From Paraphysomonas bandaiensis (taxonomy: Eukaryota; Chrysophyceae): a DNA stretch of 64,000 nucleotides. How positions within the stretch are numbered: position 1 is the stretch's first letter; every line of letters begins with the position of its first letter. The stretch is taken from assembly GCA_965644295.1 (NCBI GenBank), contig CBFFRP010000199.1:62001-126000 (forward strand). Direction: 5' to 3'. Below the pieces are notes generated by a model. The model saw only the letters and a list, made by a program, of their open reading frames with translations. It made no database searches and was not told the DNA's origin. A program made the translations under genes and the position numbers. This document shows positions 34,486 through 43,732 of this stretch, piece after piece.

Positions 34486-34505
34486 CAGCGGGAGTCCCAC
34501 CGATG

Positions 34506-34745
34506 TCTTTGTCACATGATTCTAGTGAGGTGAAAACACATCCTGTATCTACCGCTTCCCCATTGCAGTGTCATTCAGGATCAAGCAGCAAAAATCAGAC
34601 ACCAGTCACTTACGAATGCCTCAATAAAGGAGCATACAGCACACATATACATTGTTCACATAGCTATCCGACATAGTGGTTTATGTCTATTGAGCTCATG
34701 GATGTGTAAAATTCTATTGCCTGCCATCGAAATGACAGTTTATCT
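34506..34745. other. Right flank of the transposon; nothing recognised
   Basis: 240 bp with no supported gene or repeat. Adjacent to the transposon end at 34505. Confidence 0.35.
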
Positions 34746-34961
34746 TCATTGCGATTTCATTTTATGCCCGACAATACCATGAAATAAATGACTACACTCC
34801 GTTGCACATGTGTTTACATCGAAGGCCATGTGGTCTTCATACACAAGCCAAATTCCAACATAGCTAACCTTATTGCTCCTATATACACTGTTTACAATTA
34901 ACTCGTATTGATTGGAATACGATACACTTACATTCGGTGGAATATCAAGCCCATAGAGCAT
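34746..34961 (-). CDS. Doubtful 71-aa open frame
   Basis: ATG 34961 (MLYGLDIPPNVSV) to a TGA stop at the low-coordinate end near 34746. The composition is protein-like (YVGIWLVYEDHMAFDVN), but no family, conserved neighbour or splice model supports it. It could be an exon of an unrecognised gene interrupted by the transposon insertion, or chance. Confidence 0.25.
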   Translation of the reverse strand: MLYGLDIPPNVSVSYSNQYELIVNSVYRSNKVSYVGIWLVYEDHMAFDVNTCATECSHLFHGIVGHKMKSQ

Positions 34962-35120
34962 ATATAGCTACTTCATCTATATTATATCCTGCTGCATATC
35001 CAGAGTGAGATGCACGACTGTGTTGGTGGGACTGATGTATACCGCATATACGTATACAGCATACAGCAGTTTATGTCAGAGGTATATGTACTGTACTCCT
35101 CCTATATACAGGGAGTGGTT

Positions 35121-35235
35121 GTGCATGTCGATTTTGTTCATTGTTTATTTCATTGAAAAGTCGTCGTTTTTTCAGTGAAAATTGAAAAAAAGTGACTTTT
35201 TAATGAAAAAACGATGAACAAAAATCGATATGCAC
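35121..35235. repeat. 115-bp foldback element, copy 1 of 2
   Basis: Begins GTGCATGTCGATTTTGTTCA and ends ATCGATATGCAC, with arms of about 45 bp that pair almost fully around a GTGAAAATTG-type centre. A sister copy lies at 41057-41183. Too short to code; a hairpin MITE is the simplest reading. Confidence 0.75.
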
Positions 35236-35448
35236 TTTTGAAATCCTATGAGGGTATACCAGGTATACCATACCGCATACCTACCCAAATCTGGCTATAG
35301 GTACTGTATACCATAAATATATGTAGCTGCTACACTGCTGCATATATACAGGCAGTGCTGGCTATTGATCTGACTGACCGAGACTGATACCACCCTATTG
35401 AATGATTGTATTATCACTTATTACTGTTTGATTAATCAACTAGTAGTG

Positions 35449-36324
35449 ATGATTCGTATATCATCTGTATGTCGTAGATTTAATGTACCGCGATATGGAG
35501 GTGTTCACAGTCGAGTTATGTGTACTACTCCAACTCCCACACCCATACCTAAAGTCATTTACTCGGAAGGTCTTCCTCGATGGCCAGGAATATATTCTTC
35601 TAATGCTGTTTTACGTGGTTTGGATTGGCTGGGTACAGCTGCCTTTGCTACAAGTGGGACTGTGTCTGCAGGATTCGCCGGACTAGACTTTGGGGGTTGT
35701 GTTACAGTCGGTGCTATTACGGCAGTAGGAGGTGGAACTGTCCGTGACTTGATTATCGGCAATCTTCCTGTATTTTGGACGATTGAGTACGAATACATCC
35801 TAATATGCATTGCATCAAGTATAGTTACATTCATGTTTTGGGGTGACATCAAGGAGATTCCCATGTTTTCGCAAAAAGGCTCACTTATATTTTGGGCTGA
35901 TACTGTCGGTTTGGGCACTTTCTGTATCATTGGTGCCCAGAATGGCATTCGTATGGGTTTGAACCCCTTGATATGCATTCTGTGCGGTATGTTTACGGCC
36001 ACCTTTGGGGGCATCATACGCGACACACTTGTGGGACGCCCCGCAAAGAGTTTACATAAGAAAGGTCAGCTCTACGCTTCTTCTGCACTGAGTGGGTCCG
36101 CGGTGTATGTGCTAATGCGCATTGCTGGTTTTGCACGACCGACACGCATCCTTCCCTCCCTGCTCACTGCCGTGGGAATGAAAGTGGCAGCCGAAAAATA
36201 CGAGTTGCACCTTCCACAGGCAAGCTGGTGCCGGCCAGAGAAAATGCTCTACCCACCCGATGCAGAGGAGGGGGACGATAGTTCTTCTTCTAAAAGTAAC
36301 ACCTCAGTTCCTGAGAAGAAATGA
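35449..36324 (+). CDS. UPF0126 (TRIC-like) membrane protein, 291 aa
   Basis: Single exon; ATG 35449 is preferred to the upstream TTG. Two tandem UPF0126 halves are visible. The first is LDWLGTAAFATSGTVSAG...GAITAVGGGTVRDLIIGN with a following F-W. The second is IFWADTVGLGTFCIIGAQ...GMFTATFGGIIRDTLVGR. The GG-x-x-RD motif of each half is intact. Six or seven membrane helices are expected. Bacterial members transport small solutes such as glycine (YicG) and share the TRIC cation-channel fold. The N-terminal 40 residues are Arg/Ser/Pro-rich without acidic residues at first (MIRISSVCRRFNVPRYGG), compatible with a mitochondrial or plastid presequence. Absence of introns in an intron-bearing neighbourhood is compatible with acquisition from bacteria. 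Confidence 0.88.
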   Translation: MIRISSVCRRFNVPRYGGVHSRVMCTTPTPTPIPKVIYSEGLPRWPGIYSSNAVLRGLDWLGTAAFATSGTVSAGFAGLDFGGCVTVGAITAVGGGTVRDLIIGNLPVFWTIEYEYILICIASSIVTFMFWGDIKEIPMFSQKGSLIFWADTVGLGTFCIIGAQNGIRMGLNPLICILCGMFTATFGGIIRDTLVGRPAKSLHKKGQLYASSALSGSAVYVLMRIAGFARPTRILPSLLTAVGMKVAAEKYELHLPQASWCRPEKMLYPPDAEEGDDSSSSKSNTSVPEKK

Positions 36325-37449
36325 TGAGCGACCGTTCACTCAGTGCTTCCGCATCATGTATATACTGCACTATCCGCCTAAGTGCAGGTAGCTGCAATTA
36401 CACAAAGATTTCGAAATGTTGTCACGCCTTGAGTTTTATATTGCTATTTTTATGGCTGAAAAGTATACAGTTGGTAGAACATTGACCATCATCCGAACAT
36501 ATACCCTCTATTCTCATATCCGTCGATAGTACTAAGAAGTTACAGAAATGACAAAATATACTGCATTTGTTGCTCTTGCGAGTTGTCTAGAACTTATAAT
36601 ATAGAGTTCACCAAGAAGTAGGGAGCAGTATATTGCAGCAGTATGATGTCAAGAGTATTGTAATAGCTTTGTATCGGTCAGCAATATATATTGATAGTAT
36701 TGCAAGAATTGAGGATTCGTAGTTCATTAGTGATGGATGCTGAGATGTGCCTAAACTCTAAAAATCTCTGAATGCTGATTTAGAAAACTTCTTTTGTTCA
36801 CTAATTTACTGGCATTTTTATCATCATCTTTATCCCCTTCTTGCAAAATGATTTCTGTATCATTTCCAATCCCACAAAATAAATTTAAATATTTTATCCC
36901 AATTATATCTCAAGAAATTGTGGTTTTTATCACAAATGGGCAAATTAAGACATTCAGTGGCACTCGTTCCCTTGCGTTTTTTTGGTCACGTCGTGCTTTT
37001 GTTGGTGTACCTCGTATATTACAATGAACGCAACTTCATCTGTCCCATCTGAATTAAATTAACTTCCAGAATGGAATTACCCGAAGTATGTATGTATCAA
37101 TAACTACGCTAGAATGATTTGCATTTTGTCAAAATACGGGCCATGGAGAGATGAAAAAGCTGTGCACAAGTTTTACAACAAAGTGCTAAAAGACGGTTCT
37201 AAAATTATAGCAAAGCCTATTTTACTAAGACTTGGACAGAATAATTTGTAGCACAGTATTCGCGTCTGTCTGATACCAAAATTTGTTCTCCTCGCAAGCC
37301 ATATATCTGCACATGGCCCCCGCAGTAGCTTACATCAATTTCTTCTATACGAGGACATTGCATTACAATATTCTGCTACCATGTCACAGAGAACCCAAGG
37401 AAATAGTTGAGGGACCGTATCTGTCAAGAATATCATCTTAGGGCATTGA
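36325..37449. other. Long intergenic stretch; only short uncertain open frames
   Basis: 1.1 kb downstream of the UPF0126 gene. Two short plus-strand open frames (36794-37027, and a 46-codon frame near 37110-37250 reading YGPWRDEKAVHKFYNK) have some protein-like character. They have no family match and no linking splice sites, so I do not call genes. Confidence 0.4.
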
Positions 37450-37760
37450 TAAACAGGCATCCGGCAAAGGGCACACCTCAAGCGCATCCGGGGTATTGGG
37501 CTGCCTGTTGAAGTCAAGCACCCGGACTGTTCACCTTAAGGACTCAAAAACCCTGAAGTCAGAAGATGTCAGGTATATATATCAACATTCTGCTTGCTCA
37601 CTACTTTGGCATTAAGTGATACAGCGAAAGTGGTGACACACAAGCAGCTAAGTAGTAGAGTATCTTAGTTAAGCACTAGTTAGTTAAATTGCAATGCTAA
37701 ATTAGTTCACTTACACGCCAATTGATAATAATAAAATAATAAGACTTTCACAACAGTTAG
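37450..37760 (+). repeat. Dispersed repeat, copy 2 of 3
   Basis: Collinear with 10845-11175 in the same orientation: AGGCATCCGG, then GCATCCGGGGTATTGGGCTG, CACCTTAAGGACTCA, AGTGATACAGCGAA, AAGCACTAGTTAGTTAAATT and AAGACTTTCACAACA occur in the same order. The copies differ by small indels throughout, implying independent ageing after dispersal. Confidence 0.75.
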
Positions 37761-37870
37761 AGTACAAAATACTAAATGCAGCAATACTATTTAAAGATAG
37801 AGTGTCATCTATAATATTATTTCAAAACTTCTTAGTCGGCTCAACAATGTTATAGCAATATAATATGATG

Positions 37871-38666
37871 CAGGGATAGGGAACAATAATATATTGTATT
37901 GCAATACATTGTACAATATATTGTAAAATAATATATTGATTGGTGGACTGGTCAAATATTCCATCAATAGTGTTTCTGTTAAAAGAGCTCACAATACTAT
38001 TGCAATATATTGCAATCAATATTATGATAGTCATATAAGAGAAGATTCTCAACTGTAGGGTGCAAAATGGATATAAATAACCGAGAAATTGATTACAACA
38101 TTACAAAGGATAATGAAGCTGATATTGACTATGCGACTAAAATTCTTCAGTCATCTCAAAAAATTAAGAAACGTACAGATCCACGAGTCATTAACGGTTG
38201 CCTGGCCCTGCTATATATACTTCCAATACATGGGAACGTCTGTTCAGCACAGCTAAACATATTATATCAGTGTTGCCAAAAGTGTCCATCCTTCCTAATA
38301 TACGGTTGTTTCTGAACGCTATACGACAGTTATGACCGGATACAAGCACTTTTCAATTAATTATGTGAATGAATATGGTGATGTTGACGTCACCGATGAT
38401 GGCTCAGAGGATGAGGACGAGGTGGATTTTTAGTAGCTATAAGCAGCAGTTGATTTGGTTGTCATGTGATCTTAATGACTAATACTAAAAATGAAATCTA
38501 CGGATACGTTTACCTACTGATTAGTCATACTAATATATTGCAATACATTGAAAATATATTGCAATATATTGTAATTGTATTGTAGGACCGGTTTAAAAAA
38601 TCCATCAATACTATTGATGGCACGCTATCTAACAATAGTATTGCAATATATTGTTCCCTATCCCTG
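37871..38666. mobile_element. Decayed hAT element, 796 bp
   Basis: The left end CAGGGATAGGGAACAATA pairs with the right end TTGTTCCCTATCCCTG. The flanking octamers ATATGATG (37863-37870) and ATATGATA (38667-38674) match in 7 of 8 positions, as expected for an aged hAT target duplication. The subterminal regions are rich in CAATATATTG palindromes. The interior encodes a broken hAT C-terminal domain. The element at 21535 has a related right end. Confidence 0.8.
38067..38335 (+). pseudogene. hAT transposase C-terminal fragment, frameshifted
   Basis: The first frame (38067 on) reads MDINNREIDYN...KKRTDPRVI, then a shift of frame near 38200-38228 leads into TWERLFSTAKHIISVLPKVS ending in RLFLNAIRQL and a stop at 38335. 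ERLFSTAKHII is the hallmark of the hAT dimerisation domain (compare ERLFSRAKLIM at 44011-44554). The catalytic core is missing, so the element is non-autonomous. Confidence 0.7.
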
Positions 38667-38768
38667 ATATGATACAATATATTAGGATTATTAATCAATT
38701 ATCAACAGCTTAATACATGTGTATATCGCAATTTTAGTACGAGTCACTAAGGTCACATGATAACTAAA

Positions 38769-38880
38769 CTTACTACACTGCCAAACATCAAAAACATAGA
38801 CAGCCTAAACCTTAGCCAATATAATAATATTTATCTTACTACACTGCCAAACAACAAACTTAGACAGCCTAAACCTTACA
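38769..38880 (+). repeat. 66-bp direct repeat, two copies, next to a third hAT-type end
   Basis: CTTACTACACTGCCAAACA starts at 38769 and again at 38835, each followed by TAGACAGCCTAAACCTTA. Just right of it, ATTATGTTCCCTAGCCCTG (ending about 38903) resembles the right terminus of the hAT family at 37871, so a solo end of another copy may lie here. Confidence 0.65.
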
Positions 38881-38903
38881 ATATTATGTTCCCTAGCCCT
38901 GGT

Positions 38904-39333
38904 ATAGACACGTAATATAAAGATTTAACTGCATCTTCTTTAGCAGTTACGGTATAGCTTTCATGTATTTGCATTACTCTTATTACAACTGGAATAATAT
39001 ATGCCACTTAGTAGTAATGTGGTAGTAATGTATTACAACCATATATAATTCGTGATGTGAATTCGGAAACATTATATCACTACACGAAAACGATGAGGCA
39101 AGTCTTTTGCCCTCCAACGGGGTATAAACTCTTTCCTATACTTTTCTGCATAACATAAATATAGTGCCTCTTAGTACAATCAATATCGAGTAGTAATCTA
39201 TTGGTATAGATTTTCGGGAACAATTCAAATGGCTCGAATCTTACATACAGATTACAACAGTGTTGCTATGATATCGGCAATAACATGGTGGCAAAGGAAA
39301 TAGTATCGCAGAAATTTAAAACACTGAGATAAA
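38904..39333. other. Intergenic; nothing recognised
   Basis: 430 bp downstream of the minus-strand methyltransferase gene. AT-rich, no feature supported. Confidence 0.4.
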
Positions 39334-40742
39334 CTAAATTCGTTCTAATACACATCTTTTCACTTGACGCCAGTCAACTTCACAAACAAGCTCTCTTTCA
39401 GACAGCTCACCCTGAACCGAAAAGATAAAGACTTGTTAACACAAACATGATGCAATAATCATAGCCAATAATACATACCAGCGGATTAAAGCCTAGCCAG
39501 CACCCACTGTAGTCCTCTCCGTTGTCACTATCTTCACTATCACTCCCATCGTCCTCGTGGCAGGCGTCACTCCTTTCTTCACTATTCTGAGCACTATTCG
39601 ACTGTGACCCTTCTACTGTGCCACCTCGCGTACCAACTGTCGCCCCTGATGCAATAAATGCATTGGGAGTACAATTGCTACTGAGACTTGATAGATCACG
39701 CACCAAACGGAAAAAAGGCTTCCCATTATCATTTTGCTCAAGGAAAGTTTTCAGCATCCACATGGCGACTCTTGTACAGTCACTTGAAAGGTAGACTAAG
39801 GCCCCAGGAGAAATATGAGAAGCAAGATCTCGCACTAATTGAGGTTGAACCAACATGCGCTTCAAGTGACGTTTCCTTCGCCACGGATCTGGAAACTACC
39901 CGAGCAAAATTGCAATGAGATACCGAAGAAGTGGAGTTAGTGATATACCTGTATGCTAATAAGACGCAGTGCACCACGAGGGAAAGCGCTCAGCAACTCG
40001 TTCATAGACGCCACAAAGTTGCATGCCAAAAAGTGAATGTTTTTCTTGGCTTGCTTGCCACTTTCTCTAGCATTAGAGGAGTACGTGTTCTGCACTCGTT
40101 GCATGGCTTCTGCCACGGTATTCGGTCGGATCTCAACACCGAGGTGGTTCCAACCCTCTCGCTCCGGTCGATACGCAAGGCGCTCGATGCACCGTCCCCG
40201 CGCACAGCCCACATCAATGTGTAGAGGTAAGGTAGGGTCGCTGTACCAGGAACAAGTGTCAATATTTCCCAGTGATGGTGTTAAATCTACACTGTGGATG
40301 AAACGTCAAGCTGTTAATACTGCACCAAAAGTAAATAAACTAACCTAAACGGATTTGCCATACGTTTGGGAGCAGATACCCTCAAACCCCTTGTTCTCTT
40401 TCTTTTTGTTCCTTGTCCGACACTGTCACCATCGGGATCAATCTGTTTGATACACTGCAGCAGAACTTCTCTGCACTCATGTAACACTTTTCCCTCTTCT
40501 GCAATACGGCGCGATTCAGCTAAAGCTGATAGATAAAAGTAAGAAAGATGAAGAAACAAGAAATGATTTGTTATATTACCTGATGCTGAATGCTCGGTGC
40601 AAAACCCATCAGTGCTTCCATCAGCTACACGATGACTGCACTTCCTCTGCTTTCTTTTAATCCAGTATTGACAAAACTGTGTTTCACTTGTGTGGTCAAA
40701 CTTCCACATCTCTTTCTGACCTTCACATGATTCAGAACTCAT
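39334..40742 (-). CDS. TRM13-type zinc finger fused to TrmB-type tRNA (guanine-N7) methyltransferase, 393 aa
   Basis: Exons: 40742-40580, 40525-40345, 40291-39949, 39895-39479, 39411-39334; introns 53-67 nt; total 394 codons including stop. Residues 24-51 form a CCCH finger (C24, C35, C48, H51; CQYWIKRKQRKC then FCTEH) of the type that opens TRM13. After a basic linker comes a class I methyltransferase. Its motif I is HIDVGCARGRC, then WNHLGVEIRP, then IHFLACNF, then SIQ/FPDPWRRKRHLKR with the intron exactly between SIQ and FPDPW. It ends with NPLGELSEREL, the C-terminal TrmB mark (NP-x-G-x-x-T/S-ERE). TrmB/Trm8 makes m7G46 in tRNA using S-adenosylmethionine. The acidic Ser/Asp insert before the last intron (SDSEDSDNGEDYS) is extra. 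The finger-methyltransferase combination is unusual to me. Confidence 0.85.
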
Positions 40743-41056
40743 AATTATGGCAATCTTTACAATGTAAGATGTAGCTAGGCTATGTTTAATAGAGCACTCT
40801 GTCGTGTATATAACCAGCACCAATCATATCATATCAGCTACAGTTACAGTATACTACCGTATACCACGGTATACCAGTATACAAGGTGGAGTTGTAGTTT
40901 GGAACCGTATTCCAAAATACGGTTTCGTTGGTTAACAAAAAATTTCCCCTTTAAAAATTTAACAGTATACAGTTGTATTCTCTACAGTATATACTCTGTA
41001 TGAAAACATTGACCTAAAATATATGGTATACAGTTGTATATAGATATACAGTATAT

Positions 41057-41183
41057 GTGCATGTCGATTTGTTAATTGTTTATTTCATTGAAAAGTCATC
41101 ATTTTTTCAATGAAAATTGTAAAAAAGTGACTTTTTAATGAAAAAACGATGACTTTTTAATGAAATAAACAATGAACAAATCA
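41057..41183. repeat. 127-bp foldback element, copy 2 of 2
   Basis: Starts GTGCATGTCGATTTGTTAAT like the copy at 35121. The arms TTGTTTATTTCATTGAAAAG and CTTTTTAATGAAATAAACAA pair over about 45 bp. An internal duplication of GACTTTTTAATGAAA makes the right arm longer than in copy 1. It lies 230 bp upstream of the Myb-like gene. Confidence 0.75.
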
Positions 41184-41415
41184 ATAAAATCCACAAACCA
41201 CCCCCTCCACCCTGCCTGCCTGCTGCTGTATAGTGTTTTAAAATCCGGAAAAGACATCGACATCCTTCTGTAACCCCACTGCACTCTTCTACTCTGTATG
41301 TATATAATCCACACACCAACATTTCTACTTAAAAAATCATGTATATACTATACAGAGTCACCATAATATGAATGTCTATATATATAATTTCATGATATTA
41401 TAATATCATATTAAT

Positions 41416-43203
41416 ATGTCAGAATCTACACATTGTGATGATTGGGAACGTGATTCAATTGCTGCAAGTAGTGAATCAGGTTTAGGAAATAATTCTAATG
41501 AAAATGGTATGAATTCAAATCAATCCTTATCTATAAACACTAGTTTAGCAAATACATCAAATAAATCTACAGGTAAAAAGAAAAAAACATGGTGTAGATG
41601 GCCAGAAGATGCTGCAAGTCAAATTACATCTGTAGTAGATATGTATATGAATCAGGGATATGCTGCTACAGCATTATGGGATAAAGTAAGTGAACATTTT
41701 GGTGGAATATCACCTTCTGCTTGTAGCAATAAGTGGCGATATGAGAAACGTAAATTAGATTGGATGTGCGAGGACGGCACTTATGCGAAATCTTTAGTTC
41801 CAGACCCTTTGGCCAAAAAATCCCGTAAAATCAATTCTGACCGCGGTGATCCATACGGCACAAAGAGCGGAAGAAAACGGCCATATATATGGAGCTTAGA
41901 TGAATTTAGGCTGCTTGAAGAATCTGTGGAGGAGCTAAAAAAGGAAGGGCTATCGGGAAATAATCTATGGGACAAGGTCAGTGAACGTCTTGGTGGAAAT
42001 GTGGAACCTGTGCAATGTATGAACAAATACAACTACCACCATCCTAAATGGAAGCCCCGGCTATGGAATGATAGCGACACGGCCCGTCTCTCTGAAGTAG
42101 TAGAAGAGATTCGCAAGAATGATATTAAGGGTAGCGAGCTGTGGGAGAAAGTCAGCGAGGCAATGGGCGGGTCTTTCTCTGCTAAGCAGTGCGAGACCCG
42201 TTATCGATCCCTTTCAGATCGGTCTGATCGACCGCAGCAGTGGACACAAAAAGATGTATCTGACCTGCGGCATGCCGTAGACCAATACAAGGTGGCGGGG
42301 TATGAAGGGGCAGTTCTCTGGGAGGAGGTGAGTAAACGGATGTCCGGGCGTCCCCCCAGTGAGTGTCGACAGAAGTACGAGGCCCTACCCCGCGAAAAGC
42401 GAAGCACAGTAACATGGAGGGAAGCGGATACTCGAAAGCTCTGTGAGGCTGTTGAGTCCTGCAAAAAAGATGGCATGCGACATACACGCCTGTGGGCCTC
42501 TGTGAGTGAGGAGATGGGTGGACGATGGTCCGCTTCGGCCTGCGAGCAGAAGTGGCGAAGCGTGGCAGGTTATGAATCAACCAAGTGGTCGGAGGAAGAT
42601 TGTGCAGCTCTCGCTCAGGCTGTGGAGGATAGCGAGGCTGAGGGACTGACTGCTTCTAAGCTATGGGAGAGGGTGAGCGAACTATTAGGTGCCAAGTATA
42701 CGCCCCGGCAGTGCAGTCATGAATACCATAGAGCCAACAAGGCGCGTTCCTCACAGTGCTGGTCGGAGGAGGCCGAACAGAATCTTAAGGCTGCTGTAGA
42801 ATCGTACAAGTATTTGGGCTATCGCAACCAAGACCTATGGAACAAAGTGAGTGAGCATCTCGGTGTAGGTTGGTCCGCAAGGTATTGCAAGTACAGGCAC
42901 CAGCATAGCGTTACGACCAAACCTCCTCTTAGCGAATGCAATGAAGAGTTGGGTCGGCTTAAGGTTATTGTGGAAATACACAAGGACCTGCAGTGTGATG
43001 AAACGGTGTTTTGGGATAGTGTCAGCAGACATATGGGGCCTAAGTGGACACCAGAGCGGTGCTGCAAGAACTTTGAAGTGGTGACGCAGAAGGTGAAATC
43101 AGAGACTTGTACCACATCTGGTGACTGTGACACGCGGGAAAATGGTCGCTTGGAACCCCATAATCAGTCAAGCAGCGAAGTGCCACTAAAAGATGTGAAA
43201 TGA
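41416..43203 (+). CDS. Eight-repeat Myb/SANT-like protein, 595 aa
   Basis: Single exon from ATG 41416. Eight consecutive repeats of about 54-56 residues occupy residues 55 to 570. Each has the pattern W-x-x-x-(D/E)-x-x-x-L-x-x-(A/V)-V-(D/E)...LW-x-x-VS-x-x-(M/L)-G...C-x-x-(K/R)-(W/Y). Examples: LWDKVSEHFGG, LWEKVSEAMGG, LWASVSEEMGG, FWDSVSRHMGP. The first Trp of each repeat fits helix 1 of a Myb/SANT fold, the LW-x-x-VS segment helix 2, and the C-x-x-K/R-Y/W segment helix 3. The last repeat has lost its leading Trp. DNA binding is likely; a transcription factor or chromosome-organising role is inferred. The N-terminal 55 residues are Ser/Asn-rich with a KKKKTW basic patch. Confidence 0.82.
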   Translation: MSESTHCDDWERDSIAASSESGLGNNSNENGMNSNQSLSINTSLANTSNKSTGKKKKTWCRWPEDAASQITSVVDMYMNQGYAATALWDKVSEHFGGISPSACSNKWRYEKRKLDWMCEDGTYAKSLVPDPLAKKSRKINSDRGDPYGTKSGRKRPYIWSLDEFRLLEESVEELKKEGLSGNNLWDKVSERLGGNVEPVQCMNKYNYHHPKWKPRLWNDSDTARLSEVVEEIRKNDIKGSELWEKVSEAMGGSFSAKQCETRYRSLSDRSDRPQQWTQKDVSDLRHAVDQYKVAGYEGAVLWEEVSKRMSGRPPSECRQKYEALPREKRSTVTWREADTRKLCEAVESCKKDGMRHTRLWASVSEEMGGRWSASACEQKWRSVAGYESTKWSEEDCAALAQAVEDSEAEGLTASKLWERVSELLGAKYTPRQCSHEYHRANKARSSQCWSEEAEQNLKAAVESYKYLGYRNQDLWNKVSEHLGVGWSARYCKYRHQHSVTTKPPLSECNEELGRLKVIVEIHKDLQCDETVFWDSVSRHMGPKWTPERCCKNFEVVTQKVKSETCTTSGDCDTRENGRLEPHNQSSSEVPLKDVK

Positions 43204-43424
43204 TACATAATTACAGGATCTATACTTTGTACAGGGGGCTTTATATTTCCACAAGGCAAGCAAAACAACAATTATAGGAGTACATGGACTAGTAGGGATG
43301 CGCAATCTGGCATGCAGAATATGAGTGAATGCAATGAGTTATATGAATAATATATAATAAACATTACGCAGATGTACGATTAGAAATAATCATAGCTCAT
43401 TAGATGTTAATCATCACGGCATTT

Positions 43425-43615
43425 TTGTATTCAGATAATGATGTGCACATATCTATATAGTCATGAAACTATATACTGAGCACTGTCTCTCTGTGCTAAT
43501 TAAGGCACTGGAACAACGCTTCTGTAGAAAGGATTAGTTGGAGAAGTACCGGAGAATTCTCCCAGTCCAAGATAGAGTACAGAGTCGACTAGGAGAATCA
43601 AAAGTAGTGTCTCTT
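43425..43615 (+). repeat. Two-block repeat (A-B), partner inverted and permuted at 45235-45480
   Basis: Block A (about 43425-43535) carries TTGTATTCAGATAATGATG, TATAGTCATGAAACTATA and CTTCTGTAGAAAG. Block B (about 43535-43615) carries GAATTCTCCCAGTCCAA and GGAGAATCAAAAGTAGTGT. Both blocks recur on the opposite strand at 45235-45480 but in the order B-A when read in the same sense, as expected if the ancestral sequence was a tandem A-B-A-B array. Confidence 0.65.
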
Positions 43616-43732
43616 CATGTGTTGTTCGACGAGAGTAACCCACTAAGGAATCAGAATTACGATGATGAGTTAGAAGCTACTGTCGCAAAGAGTAACCTTT
43701 AGGCCCGTATTGTAGAAGGCTTCACCCAACTT

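Larger units (their letters stand above)
28164..34505. mobile_element. 6.3-kb Plavaka/CACTA-like DNA transposon with palindromic subterminal arrays
   Basis: The outer ends are CATCGGTGGG (28164-28173) and its exact complement CCCACCGATG (34496-34505). Just inside each end sits an array of the perfect palindrome ACCTATAGGT. Between the arrays are two divergent genes: a 1105-aa transposase-like protein (minus) and a 350-aa accessory protein (plus). Both are open and spliceable, so the copy looks intact. No long target duplication is visible. If the terminus is read as CGGTGGG, the dinucleotide AT flanks both sides, which would fit a 2-bp duplication. CACTA/EnSpm-type elements are known for short terminal repeats, multi-copy subterminal motifs and a second DNA-binding protein; the assignment rests on that layout plus the transposase. 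Confidence 0.82.

Noticed and set aside
35398-35448. TTG-initiated extension of the UPF0126 gene
   Set aside because: ATG 35449 gives a plausible targeting sequence; the extension has no homology support.
36794-37027. 77-codon plus-strand open frame reading ISVSFPIPQNKFKYF
   Set aside because: No family match, no neighbouring exon, AT-driven composition; mentioned only in the intergenic note.
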